A stretch of 64,000 nucleotides of DNA from Cheiracanthium punctorium. Lineage: Eukaryota; Arthropoda; Arachnida; Araneae; Cheiracanthiidae. Shown in pieces: positions 21,477-34,600 of this stretch (the first letter of the stretch is position 1; every line of letters begins with the position of its first letter). The DNA is taken from positions 1-64,000 of the forward strand of contig JAWZYV010013029.1 in the NCBI GenBank assembly GCA_038373885.1, read 5' to 3'. A model generated the notes under the pieces. It was not told the origin of the DNA and made no database searches. It was given only the letters and a program-made list of their open reading frames with translations. The position numbers were made by a program, and so were the translations under genes.

Positions 21477-24400
21477 CTAAAGTAAAAGGATAAATCTAAA
21501 TTAAAATATGAATATTTGTCAGAGTTTCAGCAACATTAGTTAATCATGCGTCAATTTATAGTCATGCAATTTGTATTTTATAATGTTAAAATCCTTTAAA
21601 TATTTCAAATCTGTCTTGTTAAAAGCATTTTGGATAATAAGTATCATACAGAAATGAGAGAAATGCTGTTGTACAATATGATTCTGTTTATTAAACTAAA
21701 TGTAACACAGAATTTTTAAATCAAATCTTGTTCAAAAGTATATCATTGAAGTGTTTTAATCAGGGGTGGCGCCAGCGGAGAGATCGGGGGGGGCATGCAC
21801 CCCCCATCGGGGACCACTGGCCCCCCTGTCGGGGAGTGTCGTCGGGGATTTTTTTAGAGAATTTGTTTGTTTAGAAAAACGAAGGAAATTTTGCAACCAG
21901 ATAAAAAATTCCATTCAAAGTGTCTGACCCGACCATAGAGGTTTCGTTCACTTCCATTCTCATTCTGCTTAGAATTATACGATATTCATATGCTGAATAT
22001 TGATTATCTGCAGCTCGGAGTATGTTTCTCGGGATTCGAAGGATCCAGCGAACAAGATCCACATTTCTAGGGTAAGCAGGGTTGCCCGATCTGCTGACAA
22101 TTGCCTTCGTAAAGACCTTTTTAACTACGACTTTGGTGAAAATCACTGGGCTTTCATGTTAACCAAGAACAGATAATTAATGACCATCTCATCATAATAA
22201 TTTTTAATATACTAAACCAAAGTAGGAAATTTATCTCTTATTCGAATACTTTTTTGAGAGGCTATGCAAGTATTGAAACGTAAAATTTTGGGGTTTTATC
22301 GTTTGGCCCCCTTGTCGGGGAAGATGGCCCTCCCGTCAGGGAAAGTCTGGCGCCATTACTGGTTTTAATAATAGTACATATTACTTTTAACTACAACTAT
22401 AACATTTAGATATTAAGAATTATGCTTTGATGTGTAAACACATGCATGAATATTGAAATGTCAAAGATAAAAAGCAATAAAGAACACTTAAAAACATTTT
22501 TTTCAAAATGAGGTATAGTAAATTAACAGAAATAAAAGCAATGAACATTCGAAAAAAATCTAGAAAATATTTGTTTTCATTATTCACACACTACGTCACT
22601 ATATATGCTTTACATTCATTTAACTTCAATTTAAAAGATAAATTTGTAAATGCTTCAGTTAATTATTCATAGATTATCTAGTAATATGTAAGGGTTCACC
22701 AGGGTACTATGCACATGCAGAAGTTCCTAAGGTACTTTGGTTTAAATTTAATCACCACCAAGCTCTGAGGGTAGCACCCAACTTGAATTCAACATTCTAT
22801 AAAACTGATCTACTGCAATCTGAAAACATTAATTATTGAGGAAAATAATGATGATATTATTATCACTATATTGATTTATATAGTTTTAACTATTAAAAAT
22901 TTAGCCTTTCTGTCTTAGAATTGCAAGTAGCTTTTCTTGTTAAAAACAGTATTAGTCAGTGTAATTGCCATTCACAGGCCCGGACTGGCCAGGTTGTCCA
23001 ACTGTCTGCAGACGGGTGGGCCCCCACCCTCGGTGGGCCCGCCGAGGGCAGAAAGAAAATAAAAAACAGAAAAAAGAAAGAAAACAGGCAAAAGAAAGAA
23101 GAAAAAAACAGAAAAAAGAAAGAAAAAAAAGTGCTATACTGATAGCACTTGAATGAAGTTCGACACATAAAAAATTTTTTACAGCTGCAATTGCATCCCA
23201 GAAGGCTTCAAAACACTTCATTTTAAATGTAGTTCTCAAAATTTTTTGAGTGAAGGTTCCCGAATGAACAAGGGATTAATTAATATGAATGACACATATT
23301 AATTAATAGATCAATATTTTATTGATGCATTAATTATCAATCATAATTAATTAATAATAACACCATACCTCCCCCATACCTCAAAAGTTAACACATCCTA
23401 TTATTTATCGGTTGCACAATAACCCGCCCCCCCCCTTCTGTTGAGACGGGCGGGCCTCTCCCTCTAAGTCTGGGCTTGGTCATTCAACTATGCATTACGG
23501 ATATTTTTTTTTTTCTTCTTGCATGAGCAGATTAACATAAATTCAAATTTCAGCTTTAGGGATCAGGTGTGTTACCATTTAAAAAGAAATGTAAATGCTT
23601 TTTTTTTCAGTAAACATTTTGAGTTCAGTCACTTTTCCATGTTTAAAAATGTCTACTTATACAGTAAACCATTAAGGGAACATATAAGTATTGAAATTTC
23701 AAATCATAGATTCTAATTACATTTTTTGGCATAATGCAGACATTTAGGCATTTCAGGCCTAATCAAACATGAAATTAGAAAAAGCTCACCATGCCATTTC
23801 AGATTCTCTCCAAATTTTGTGTAAATGATTTTTAGAATAGGATAACTCCAAATCTCAATTTTGAAGGTTCTATAATAATTAATTACTGAAAAATTAACTA
23901 TTCAACTTGTTAAGTTTTCTGCAAGATACACCATTTTTTCCCTGAATCTGATAGAGTTTTCAAAGAACCTATATTTAACCTGTTCACTTTCATCATTGAA
24001 AAGACACAACAAAGAAGACCTCCCTCCTGCTTTTGTGCTTTTCCGTTGCATCTTTCCAATGATGAGAGCAAACATGTTAAACTTGGGTTCAAAGCCATCA
24101 TCGAAGAAGCAGAATATATTCTCAACTAAAAAGAATGTTTTCTGTAAAACTTGCAATACTGCATTACTTCAAATTAAATCTGGAGTACAGCAAAGATTTC
24201 TACTATAATTCTGGGTTCAGCTTCAGATTTTTTAAATATCACTCAAAACTCTTCATTTAATTTTTTTTTATCAATTTTAAATTGTTTAAGGGGTACTGGC
24301 ATCTTTAAATGCACTAATTTTGTTGTAAAACTACAAATGAAATTAAGTAATGTGCAATTTCATATTTAAGTACCTCATAATCAATGTAATTTTTGCAAAT

Positions 24401-25570
24401 TTGTGGCAACATTCATATGTATTCATCAATCATTTTGTATCCATATGTATCAAAAGTACCTACAATGTGTCTAAAATATTATTAAAATTTTACTTTAATG
24501 TCTAATTCATTAGTAAAATTTTCACAATAATATGAAAAATTTTACAAATAAAGTTTAAACCTATGTGTAACAACAGCATAAAAAATTAAACTTTTTTAAA
24601 ATAAACAGGCTTGATTCTCAAGCATTCACAGATAACTAACCTCTTATTATTCGATATATTGCCTAACGCAGGATTAATAGAAGTACAAACACTTCCCGAG
24701 AAATGTGTAAACACGAAATTTGAAGAAAAACTTGGTACAAATTAGCAGAGTTTAATTTTTCTTTTAGAGGCAATTAGTAATTCCATGTTTTATTTATTCT
24801 TAGATTGGAGGGTGGAGGTGGAGAAACCACCTCTTTTCCATTGATAAATAGCATTCATCAATTTCTACATGAAAGGAGATTTTGTCAAGATTTATGAGCA
24901 ACTTCCGATGACCATTTGCAGATAATGTGAATACTACGTATCTCTAATCCATTGCCATTGAAAAGTGCACCAACTGGCATTGGTGTGAAGGTTTTGAAAA
25001 CAAAGGACAATAGTATCCGCATACATTATGAACAATAGTTTCATTTATTTATCATACATAAAATAATGATACTTAATGATAAAAAAAAAGCAAAATCATG
25101 AGATTTGTTTGAGCATGGTTTAGGCGTATGCCTAATGTCTAATAGAACTTAAGAAATTTGTCACAGCTTTTTGAGAAGGTATAGATGTAAAAGAGAAAAA
25201 AACTAATTCTTATTATTAATTTCTAAAATTATGTTTCACGTGTAAATAAAGCTATCTCCACACAACAAGATAAATAATGATGCACATCCATTCAAAGATG
25301 TATTCAAGTGCAAGTCAAACCTGCAAACACAAAATTTCAAGATAATTCATAAATCACATATTTTATTTAGCTGCAAGAACCGCCTGAGAAAATGGTCCTT
25401 TATTTCTGAGTTCATAAGAAATATTGCCTTCACTTGAACACTTTTTTGACAGGGGCTTTGATTTTTTTTTAAACTTGGTTTATCAAATAAATGGGTGTAT
25501 ATATATATATATATAAGTGTAAGTTTAGCCATTTTACTATATATATAAATATATTTTATGATTTTTTAAA

Positions 25571-25612
<42 letters not shown>

Positions 25613-28600
25613 TATAAAAAATTATAAAATATATTTATATATATAGTAAAATGGCTAAACTTACGAATAAAGGAATCATTCAACAGCAGTTATGGTAGTC
25701 CAATATATTCAATGAACATAAAATCGTATCCAAAAAAGGCATAAGTAGATATATCCAATAAATAGAAAATCAAACAGAGGTAAAATTGAAATATGAAATG
25801 GAATTATAAGGAATAAAACAATGGGCAGTAAGCATCGGCTATACTCATCAGGCCCCATGAGCTGAATACTTACTATCAAAATAAAAACAAAATAACAGGA
25901 TTTCAATGTAGTTACTTAGCACAAAGAAAGCTAAATCAGTAACTACGGGGCTATCCTGTAATCAAAAAATGAAAATGATAGCAAGATGGCCGAAAGCATG
26001 AGGCATGCATATGGCTTCAAGACAGAGTGAAGAATGTTCATACTGTTGCCAAAAGATGAGGAGAAAGTACCAGATGCCAAATTTTGAAAGTTAAATAATG
26101 ACAAAAATTAAATAATTAAAATAAAATGGTAGTGCAAGATATATATATATATATTAGGTATGTAATACTTAAATAGGTATACATCTAACTGTGCCTATAC
26201 ATCACTATTATAGTAAAAGCAACTAAAAGTATGTGTGATATTGCTATAAAAAAAAAGAAAAACAGAAAATAATACCAGTGATCATCCATTCACTTAAAAA
26301 AAATTTTTTTTAGAAATCAACACACAAGTACTAATAAATACCCATGATTTATTATATGTAATAAATTATAATTGTTGATCACTGGTACAATATCCTTATT
26401 GTTCAAATTTCTTCTCCAGATATAAGCCATACACTGTGCATAGTTTAAAAAACTGTTCTAGAGCGGTACAGTAAAAGCTTGACTATCCGGAAAGCACGGG
26501 AAGCGTCGAATGCCGGATAAGTGAAAATTCCGGATAGTTGAGCTTCTAAAAAAAAAAAAGATAGAAACATTCGTTATCAAAACCGGAGGGGAGGGGGCAT
26601 TATGCGTGTGCACACTGCTCAATTTTTATTTATGCAGTTTTGTAACAAAGTTTTAATTGAATTTATGCTAATGCATGTTTATATTGCAAAGATGTTACAA
26701 GACTTTTATTACAATATGTCTTTGTATCCTTGAGAAGATTAATAATAAATTAAAGTAATAACACCTGCCGATTTTCAAAGCTTAAAAGCTATATACTAAG
26801 AGAGTGATATAATAATAATAATAAACCGAGTGTTATTTCCTGTCCCCCTCCCTTCCTCTTGAGTTTCTGTTCAGAGATAACATAGTCAAATCATTGGAAT
26901 GCCTAAGCTGGAAAGTAGGTCAGGAATCACCACATTTAAATAATCTGCAATCAGCATTTTTGCTATGTGATTATTTTAGTGCAAAAGATGAAAAATATCA
27001 TAGTTCTGTGTTAATCATAAAAAAAAATATAAGAACTTTTTGAGAATAATGTAAACATATTGCTATAGTAATAAACAGTATGATCATGGTTTTATCTCCT
27101 TGTCGTCCCTTCTGTGCTTGCAGACGCAACAGTGAAATGTTGTGTTTTTGTATTTTGTAATCATTTAGGCTGTTTTTCTTTCGTATTTTTAAACACACCA
27201 TTGTAATTTATGAAAATATTAGTATTCTCTGGTAATTGGAAATTTGCCTCTGTTGCCACCATAATTTTTGGACAGCTGGAGAGGGGGGGTCACCGTACTA
27301 ATCAATCTTTTGAGAAGACACAAAAAAGAAAAAGAGGGAAGCTGAAATTTTTCCGGTTACTTGAGCTTTCCGGTTACTTGGATGCCGGATAATCGAGCTT
27401 TTACTGTATATGCATTATAAATATATTCATAGAAGTTCTAAGATATACTTGAAATAAAATTACTTGGCATTTTTATTATATACTAGCTGAAGTACCCGTT
27501 CTTCGCACGGGAATGAATGGGCTTTTTGATATTGCGATTTGTTGTGATTACTATTCATTGTAATAAAGAGATATAGCAAAATGGATATCGCGTTATATTG
27601 TGTCCAATAATCATGCATACCTAATTTCAAGGCAATCGTTTGTACGGTGCAGAAGGCCATGCGGTGTAGTGCAATTAGTGGCGAGTTTAGCAAAACGGAT
27701 ACGGGGAAAATATTCTTCGCATTCAGAAATCGATGTATACAAATTTTCATGACGGATGGCTGGACAGTCCTGAAATTCATGTATTGACGCGACATCTAGT
27801 GGCAAGTTATAGGAAAATGGATAGGGCCAAACTCTTCCTCGTGTTCAAATATCTATATATACCTATTTTCATAGCGATCAGTTGCACAGTCAAGAAGTCA
27901 TACTGTTGGTTAACACATTTCTTTTATGTTTCCCAAACCTTAATAATATCTTTAAAAGCAAATATCAATCTAGTAAAACATAATTATATTCCTTAAAACT
28001 TAATTTACAACTTAAAATGCATAAGTAAGCCTTCCTCAAAGATGTAAACAAACCCTTATTGAAGCACACATTAAAGTTCCACTTCAAGTTAAAGTTACAG
28101 TTCAGCTAAAGTTAGTATTTTGTTGCTTCACTGCAACTGAACTTTCTAGTTCTAAATGTCATATTAAATCATAACTTTTTTAATTGTAATTTTATAACCC
28201 CCTATTATTTATAAACAACCATTTGTCAATAATTAATTTTTTTATAGTTAATTGTTCCACTAAGCCTTCTGCTCAGTGTTTATGCAAATATCATTAGGCT
28301 TGTTCTGATTGGATGACATGGCAACCTGTGATTGGATGATGACATGGTAATCCATTATTGGTTATGCACATATATAAGAAACTGTGCTAATGCATCAGTA
28401 TTCAGTTTTTGAAAGCACTGAAGTCCAGTGCAAGGTATTTGTATCTATTAATGTTTTTGTTAAAATAAATGTTTGTTCAAGTTTTAACTTTTTGTGGTGT
28501 TTATTAGTATCAGGGAGCACACACATACACTGCAGCGCCATCTAGTGGTTAATTAAAGTAATGATTTGCTACAGTGCCGTCAAGTGGCGAGTTATAGTAA

Positions 28601-31600
28601 AATGGATAACGCCAAAATATTCTCACTGTTCAAATAGCTATGCATACTGATTTTCATAGCGACCGTTTGAATGGTCAAGAATTTGGCCTGCTGCAGCGTC
28701 CTCTAGTGGCGAGTTAAAATAATAATGCATTGCAGTGCCATCTAGTGGTGAGTAACATCAAAAGGAACACTAAATATATTCTTCGTGCTCAAATGTGTAA
28801 GTATGAAAAATTTTATGCCGATCAGTCGAACGGTATAGAAGTTGATGCGTTGCAGCGCTATTAAGCGGCAAGTTACAGCAAAATGGATAGTGAAAAACAT
28901 TCTCCGTGTTCTAATATCTGCATGTACCAAATTTCATCGAAATCGGTTGGACGATATTCGCATAGCAAACGGCTAAATGGAATAGAATTCGATGTTGTGC
29001 TGCGCCACCTAGTGGCAAGTTAGAGGAAAACAGATAGCATAAAAACCTTCTCCATGATAAAAGACTTAGATGAACCAAATTTCATGGTGATCGGTCAAAC
29101 GGTGCTGGAGTTTTTCAACCTCATACACACATACCAACATTCATTTTTAATCTATAACCAGTGTTATTATATATACCAGTCTCAAATAAAATCTAGTTTC
29201 AAATCCAAGCCTCGCCAAAGTGCCAACATATGCCATTTTGCAAGAGTTTTTTCAGGGAATCATTCGAAGCATTGACTTAGCAGCAATCAATATGGGAAAT
29301 GGTTCGACTGCCAAAAAGTAAAGCACGCATTTATTTGAAAAGTGGAATCCCTTAATACACTCGCATTTTTTAAATTATCAACTATATAACGTGTTTTATT
29401 CATCGTTACTCCGATGTACTACATGCGAAGATTTCAATTATCTGAAATTTGGCGAAATTCCTCCAACTTAAATCTACATTGATTTGGTGAGAATGCTGAA
29501 GATAGATCGCTTGAAATCCCTTAAAAACTGCATTATTTCCACACGGATCATTAAAATTTAACGCTGTATTCTAATAAAACCTTTGCACTTGTTTTCAAAA
29601 ATCTATTTCCTTAAGCTCTCAAAAAATTGCGCCAAGCCGAAAACTGTGCAAACCGCTAGAACTCACTTTCTCGGCATTTGAGCCATTTTATTTTTTCACC
29701 AAACTAAACAATTTTACATATTAGCCTCGGAAATCTTCAATTCTTATTGTTTTGCGTATAAAACATTTCATTCCTGCTCTGTTTTCCCATGCACACGATA
29801 TTATAATTTTAAAAAAAATAACCTTACGAATATAAACTAACAAAAAACAATCATTATTATTCTTTTATTTTTACTTTGAGAATTTAGAACATTTTATTTG
29901 GCAAAATCGCCACACATGGCAACCACAATGCTTATTTCACACTTTTTTCACTACAGGGGTTAGAATTACGGAAAGCTTTTTGCGTGGAGAGCATAAAAAA
30001 TCTCTTAAATTCCGGGAACAGGTGGACTTTCAAAGTTTCAAAGTGGACTATGATTTATTCTATATTATTTTACATATCTGTGCAAAATTTCAGGCTGATA
30101 GGTCCATTTTTGTGGATTTGTATACAAATCAAATCCACAAACAAACAAACAGAATTTCTTTTTTATTTATAAGATATATAATTTGACTTTTTTAAATTTT
30201 TAACTATAATAATTATTATTATTATGCATATTTTTTTTTCCCTTTTAGATTCCTATTGTACACTTTAGCTATATTAGCCCTTACTTTGTTGTTTATTTGG
30301 TTAGCTACACTTGAATATAAGTATTTATTTTACTTTTTTCCTTTTCCCTTTTTCTTATTTATTACTTTTCAAACATGTACCACATGAGGAAAGTATTATA
30401 ATCATGAAAAAATTCGACTTTGAGATTTTGGTGCATTTACATGTTTTGAGGTCTGAATTCATTTATGCTATTTTTACGAGATGTACGTATGTATGAGTGT
30501 ATGTGTGTGAACACTATAGCTCCTAAACGGGGCATTCGATTGAGCTCAGATAGGGTATATATGTTATAAACCACTGTCGCAAGACCGGTATTGATTTTGA
30601 TGCGTATAGAACTTATAGTTTTTCTACAGGGCTACGACAAAGATTTCTTTAACATTATGGCATATGGGGAGAAATTCTTGAAAGTGAGCTAGCGTTTAAA
30701 CGCCGCATTTGATTGAGCTTCAATTTGGTATATATGTTTGAATTATTCATCGATTAAAATTTATTTAAGGTATCTGTACAGCTCAGAAACGTAATTTTTG
30801 GTCAAAAAATTGATTTAATTTTGATGATATAATAAAATTTGATCTTTTATCTTTCTAAAACCACTTGAATTTTTATTGTATCTCAAGTAGAAGCAGAGAT
30901 ATAGCAGTTTGAAAATTAGTAGTTCTAAGCTAAATAAAGTGTATATGAAAGTTGTTTTTAGCATTTTCTCAAAAAGTTTTTTGACGATTTATTTATCGCA
31001 AAATATCATAACTTAAAAACCAATGCATTGAATGGGATGAATTTTTGTTTGCATGTTGTTTATACATTATGAAAGGGAATAGACTATGCTCATTAACATA
31101 AACTAATAATATTTCAATTTATGGCTGTTTGCATTTAAAGTTCTTGGCTGTTTTTGCATTTCTTACCATATTCATACAGATTTACTGTTCCAGCTTCTCA
31201 TGTAGCAGGACAAACTTCTTGATAATAGTCTATTTCCGATTATATTATCATTAATCTTATGTATTTTACAGATTTTGAATATTTAAGTAATTTTACGAGT
31301 GATGGTGTTTTGAGGAAGTGTAAAAATTTTGATATTTTTTTGTCTTTTCCTGCCCCAATTTATTTTCAGATATTTGATAACTTTTTTAAATGATTATTTC
31401 ATTTTTTTTCTTATATTTAATGATAAAATATAGTTTTAAGTGTAAAATTTTTAAAATTTCAAGAAAAAGTCTCAGCAGGTGTACAGATACCTTAAATGCT
31501 TGGTAATGACCTTAATTGTAAGTTTTCGGAAAGTTGAGTGGAGTCACTCCAAATTTTTTGATTTCATTATGTTGTTTAATATTTCTGATCTTAACTACAT

Positions 31601-34600
31601 GGTTCATGCTCCATTATCATTTTGTTACTTCCATTCTATGATGGCAACACCTTACTTTGAAATTTCGTATTGGCATCATCACTGGACTTTTCCACCACGT
31701 TTAAGTCATTTCCACGTTTTTTTCAATAGCAATGGTCTTGCCCCTAGGTTCAATATCATGAGAATTTTTACCATGCAACCAACAAAAACCTTGCTACTTT
31801 TGTTCTATTAGTTTGTAATGTATACGCGGTAGCACTTGATGATAGAGCTTGTCATTACAAATTTCCATTCCATCTCCACATCTTAGGTACCATAAATGTC
31901 GGCGTATAACGCGCACCTACAATTTTAAACTTAATTTTTATGTATATCCTCTGTATAGCGTGCACCCTTTACTTTGCAATCACAGACTTGCCCTATGGAA
32001 TCCAGAAAGTCTTTCAGTTTGGGATATGTTCAGATCGCATTTAACGGATAATACAAAGAAATTAATGAAAGAGTGTAACACAGACATGGCAGTTATTCCA
32101 AGCGGATTAACGCAATTAGTTCAACCTTTAGATGTGTGTATTAATAAACAATTCTAAGGAATTTTAAAACGATTTTGGAATACGTGGATGTTGGAAGGAG
32201 ATAAAACATTTACGGAAGGAGGTGAAATGCGTCATGCCAGTCTAGAAATAGTGTGTGAGTGGATAATACAAGAATGGGATGAAATTAAACCTGACATAAT
32301 GGAAAAGTCATTTAAAAAATGTAGTATATCGAACAATCTAGATGGAACACATGATAACTATTTATTTATGGATCAGAGTAACCATGATAGTGAAGATGAA
32401 ACTGAATTTGATCATGTTCCTGAAAAAATTAACGGAAGATGAATATGATGAGCTTTTTATGCTGTTCGATAATGAAAATTGGTATGTCATTTCTATTACA
32501 TAAACAACATTCAGGTACATGTAGAAATCTCATTTTTCTTATGCTCATCTTTTCCTTATTTTAAAATTTATCATTTATATAACCGGCGTATAACGCAAAC
32601 CCTTAAATTTCGACCTTATTTTTTGTATGAAAAGTGCACCTTATATGCCAGAATTTACAGTATATGTTGTTATGCTTAAAATTTCAAATGTGTTTTCCAT
32701 ACAAGTTTTAAAGCCTGTAAATCCATTTTTATTCTTAGTTCTGAATTTTTCTTGCTGTTTTTTTATTTCATTTGCTCAATGGTTATTGTTTAAATATCCA
32801 TATTATGTAAGTTTAGCTGTTTTACATTATACACATATATGTAATATAAAAACCAATTTTAGGCTTTTTATATTAAGATTTCCAAATTCATATTTGTATT
32901 TGTCACTATTATTAATCTTCTCTCAAAACAAAGGCAGTTTGCTTGCCTCGTTAGTGCCAATATGAGTCTTTTCCCTTAAAAATCTGGCAGACATGTTTTT
33001 TCCTGTTAGACTTTGACTCTGCCTTGTCTAAATTACTATGGCCAATCAAGTTTATTAAAACCCCCTGCTCCTACCTAGTTAGTCATGTGCTATTACGTAT
33101 AGTAGGGATCTTTGTTTGTAACCCTCCCTATTTAAATACAGCTGCACATTGAACTTTATGCTTTTGAACTCCTTTTTATATTCTCAAAATTGTTAATCAA
33201 GTTATTGACTTACCTTACAATAAATAAATTATGTTAATTCTCAAACTGTGACCCCCCCATTTCGAAAACCATCAGGACAGTTATCTGCAGCCTCAAAAGT
33301 GTTTTAGTTAAATAATCAATAAACAAGGGGTCGAGCAACAGGAGCTGAGAGATTGCCAGAAGCCTCCCCGAAGTCCAGCTGCATTAAATTACGTCCCAGG
33401 TCCAGAGAGAATAAGTTGACAGTAGTGAAATAGAGTCCTGCAAGTCATATGCAATATACCCAGGATCCTATGTGCTCCAGCAGTTCCCTCATGTCTGCGT
33501 CTGCCTGAACCCATGTGGGAAAAACAGCATGCTTTTATCCAGTTCCAGACATATGCTGTTGTGGAGGAGTGTGTCATCAAAATTGTGGCCCCAAAGTGTC
33601 TACAAATAAAATATGCTCTGTATTTCAACATTAACTGCTCTCCTAGTCCACTAAACGACTCAACTATAGTTTTGTGTTATCAGTAAAACTCCTGCAAATC
33701 ATAGAAAGTTCGAAAGGAAAGAAAAATTCTTGATTTATTCTTTTGAAGAAATAAAATAGAATGAAATAAGCAGGTATAAAAAAGAAGTTCTGTTTATATG
33801 TGTATTTAGTTTTGCTAACATATATTTTTGTGGTTATTTATTCAATTTTTTTTTTTTTTTTACTGTGAAGCAAAATAAGCAAATCTTTTTAATGATATAG
33901 TGGAAAGTATAGTGTTATTTATTGTTATCATTATTTAATGAATAGTGCAGAAAAAATTGTATTATTTTATGAAAACATCTTAATAGTCTACATGTCTGAA
34001 TAGTTTAAATGTTTTTAGTAATTTTTGGTATCATAGTACCAATGCTTTTATATGATTAAATATTAATGTCAGTTAATAAGAGATGTGCTAAAGTTATTAA
34101 ATTTCAGCGTGAATTGATATATTTTTGTATGAATTTGTATGTTTTTAAGGAATGATAAAAATGAACCAAATGTTTATTGATAATCAATAGTACTCGGGTA
34201 TGCTCAAATCAAATCAGAGCTGAAAAAGGAAAATGACCCAATAGATAAAGAAAATGTCAAAATTCAAAACTCAAATTATGTTAAAACGATATATTTAAAC
34301 ATAGATACTGGTTCCACTTCAAATATCATTTCAGAAAAATTCGAATATCATTTCAAAACAATAGATACAATAAATGTTAAAATTAACCAGAAAAAATGTG
34401 TGACAATTAAGCAAACTAAAGGTACTTTGCAGCTTAACAAAACTTGCACCCTTCAATTAAGATTAGGTAATAGTGTTAGGCCGGTTACAGTTTTTCATCC
34501 TTGACACCGATCACCATATGCCATTTTGGGGATGCCAAGTTGTGCCAGGTTTCAATTGGTGATTGATTGTGTTAGTAAGGTTGTAAGGCAGGGATAGAAA

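Noticed and set aside
21871..22146. 91-codon minus-strand open frame in the last NANS intron
   Set aside because: It lies wholly within an hAT MITE, has no recognisable domain and includes a piece of another transposon's end.
22921..23239. Long overlapping frames of lysine-rich or phenylalanine-rich protein
   Set aside because: Both come from a GAAA-type purine tract inside a MITE and show no protein signature.
27484..29110. CRISPR-like interpretation of the regularly spaced repeats
   Set aside because: Units are about 120 bp, diverged, without short unique spacers or cas genes, and lie in a eukaryotic intron.
33389..33631. 80-codon minus-strand frame in the LTR retrotransposon interior
   Set aside because: No domain is recognisable, and it is antisense to the element; kept only as part of the degenerate interior.
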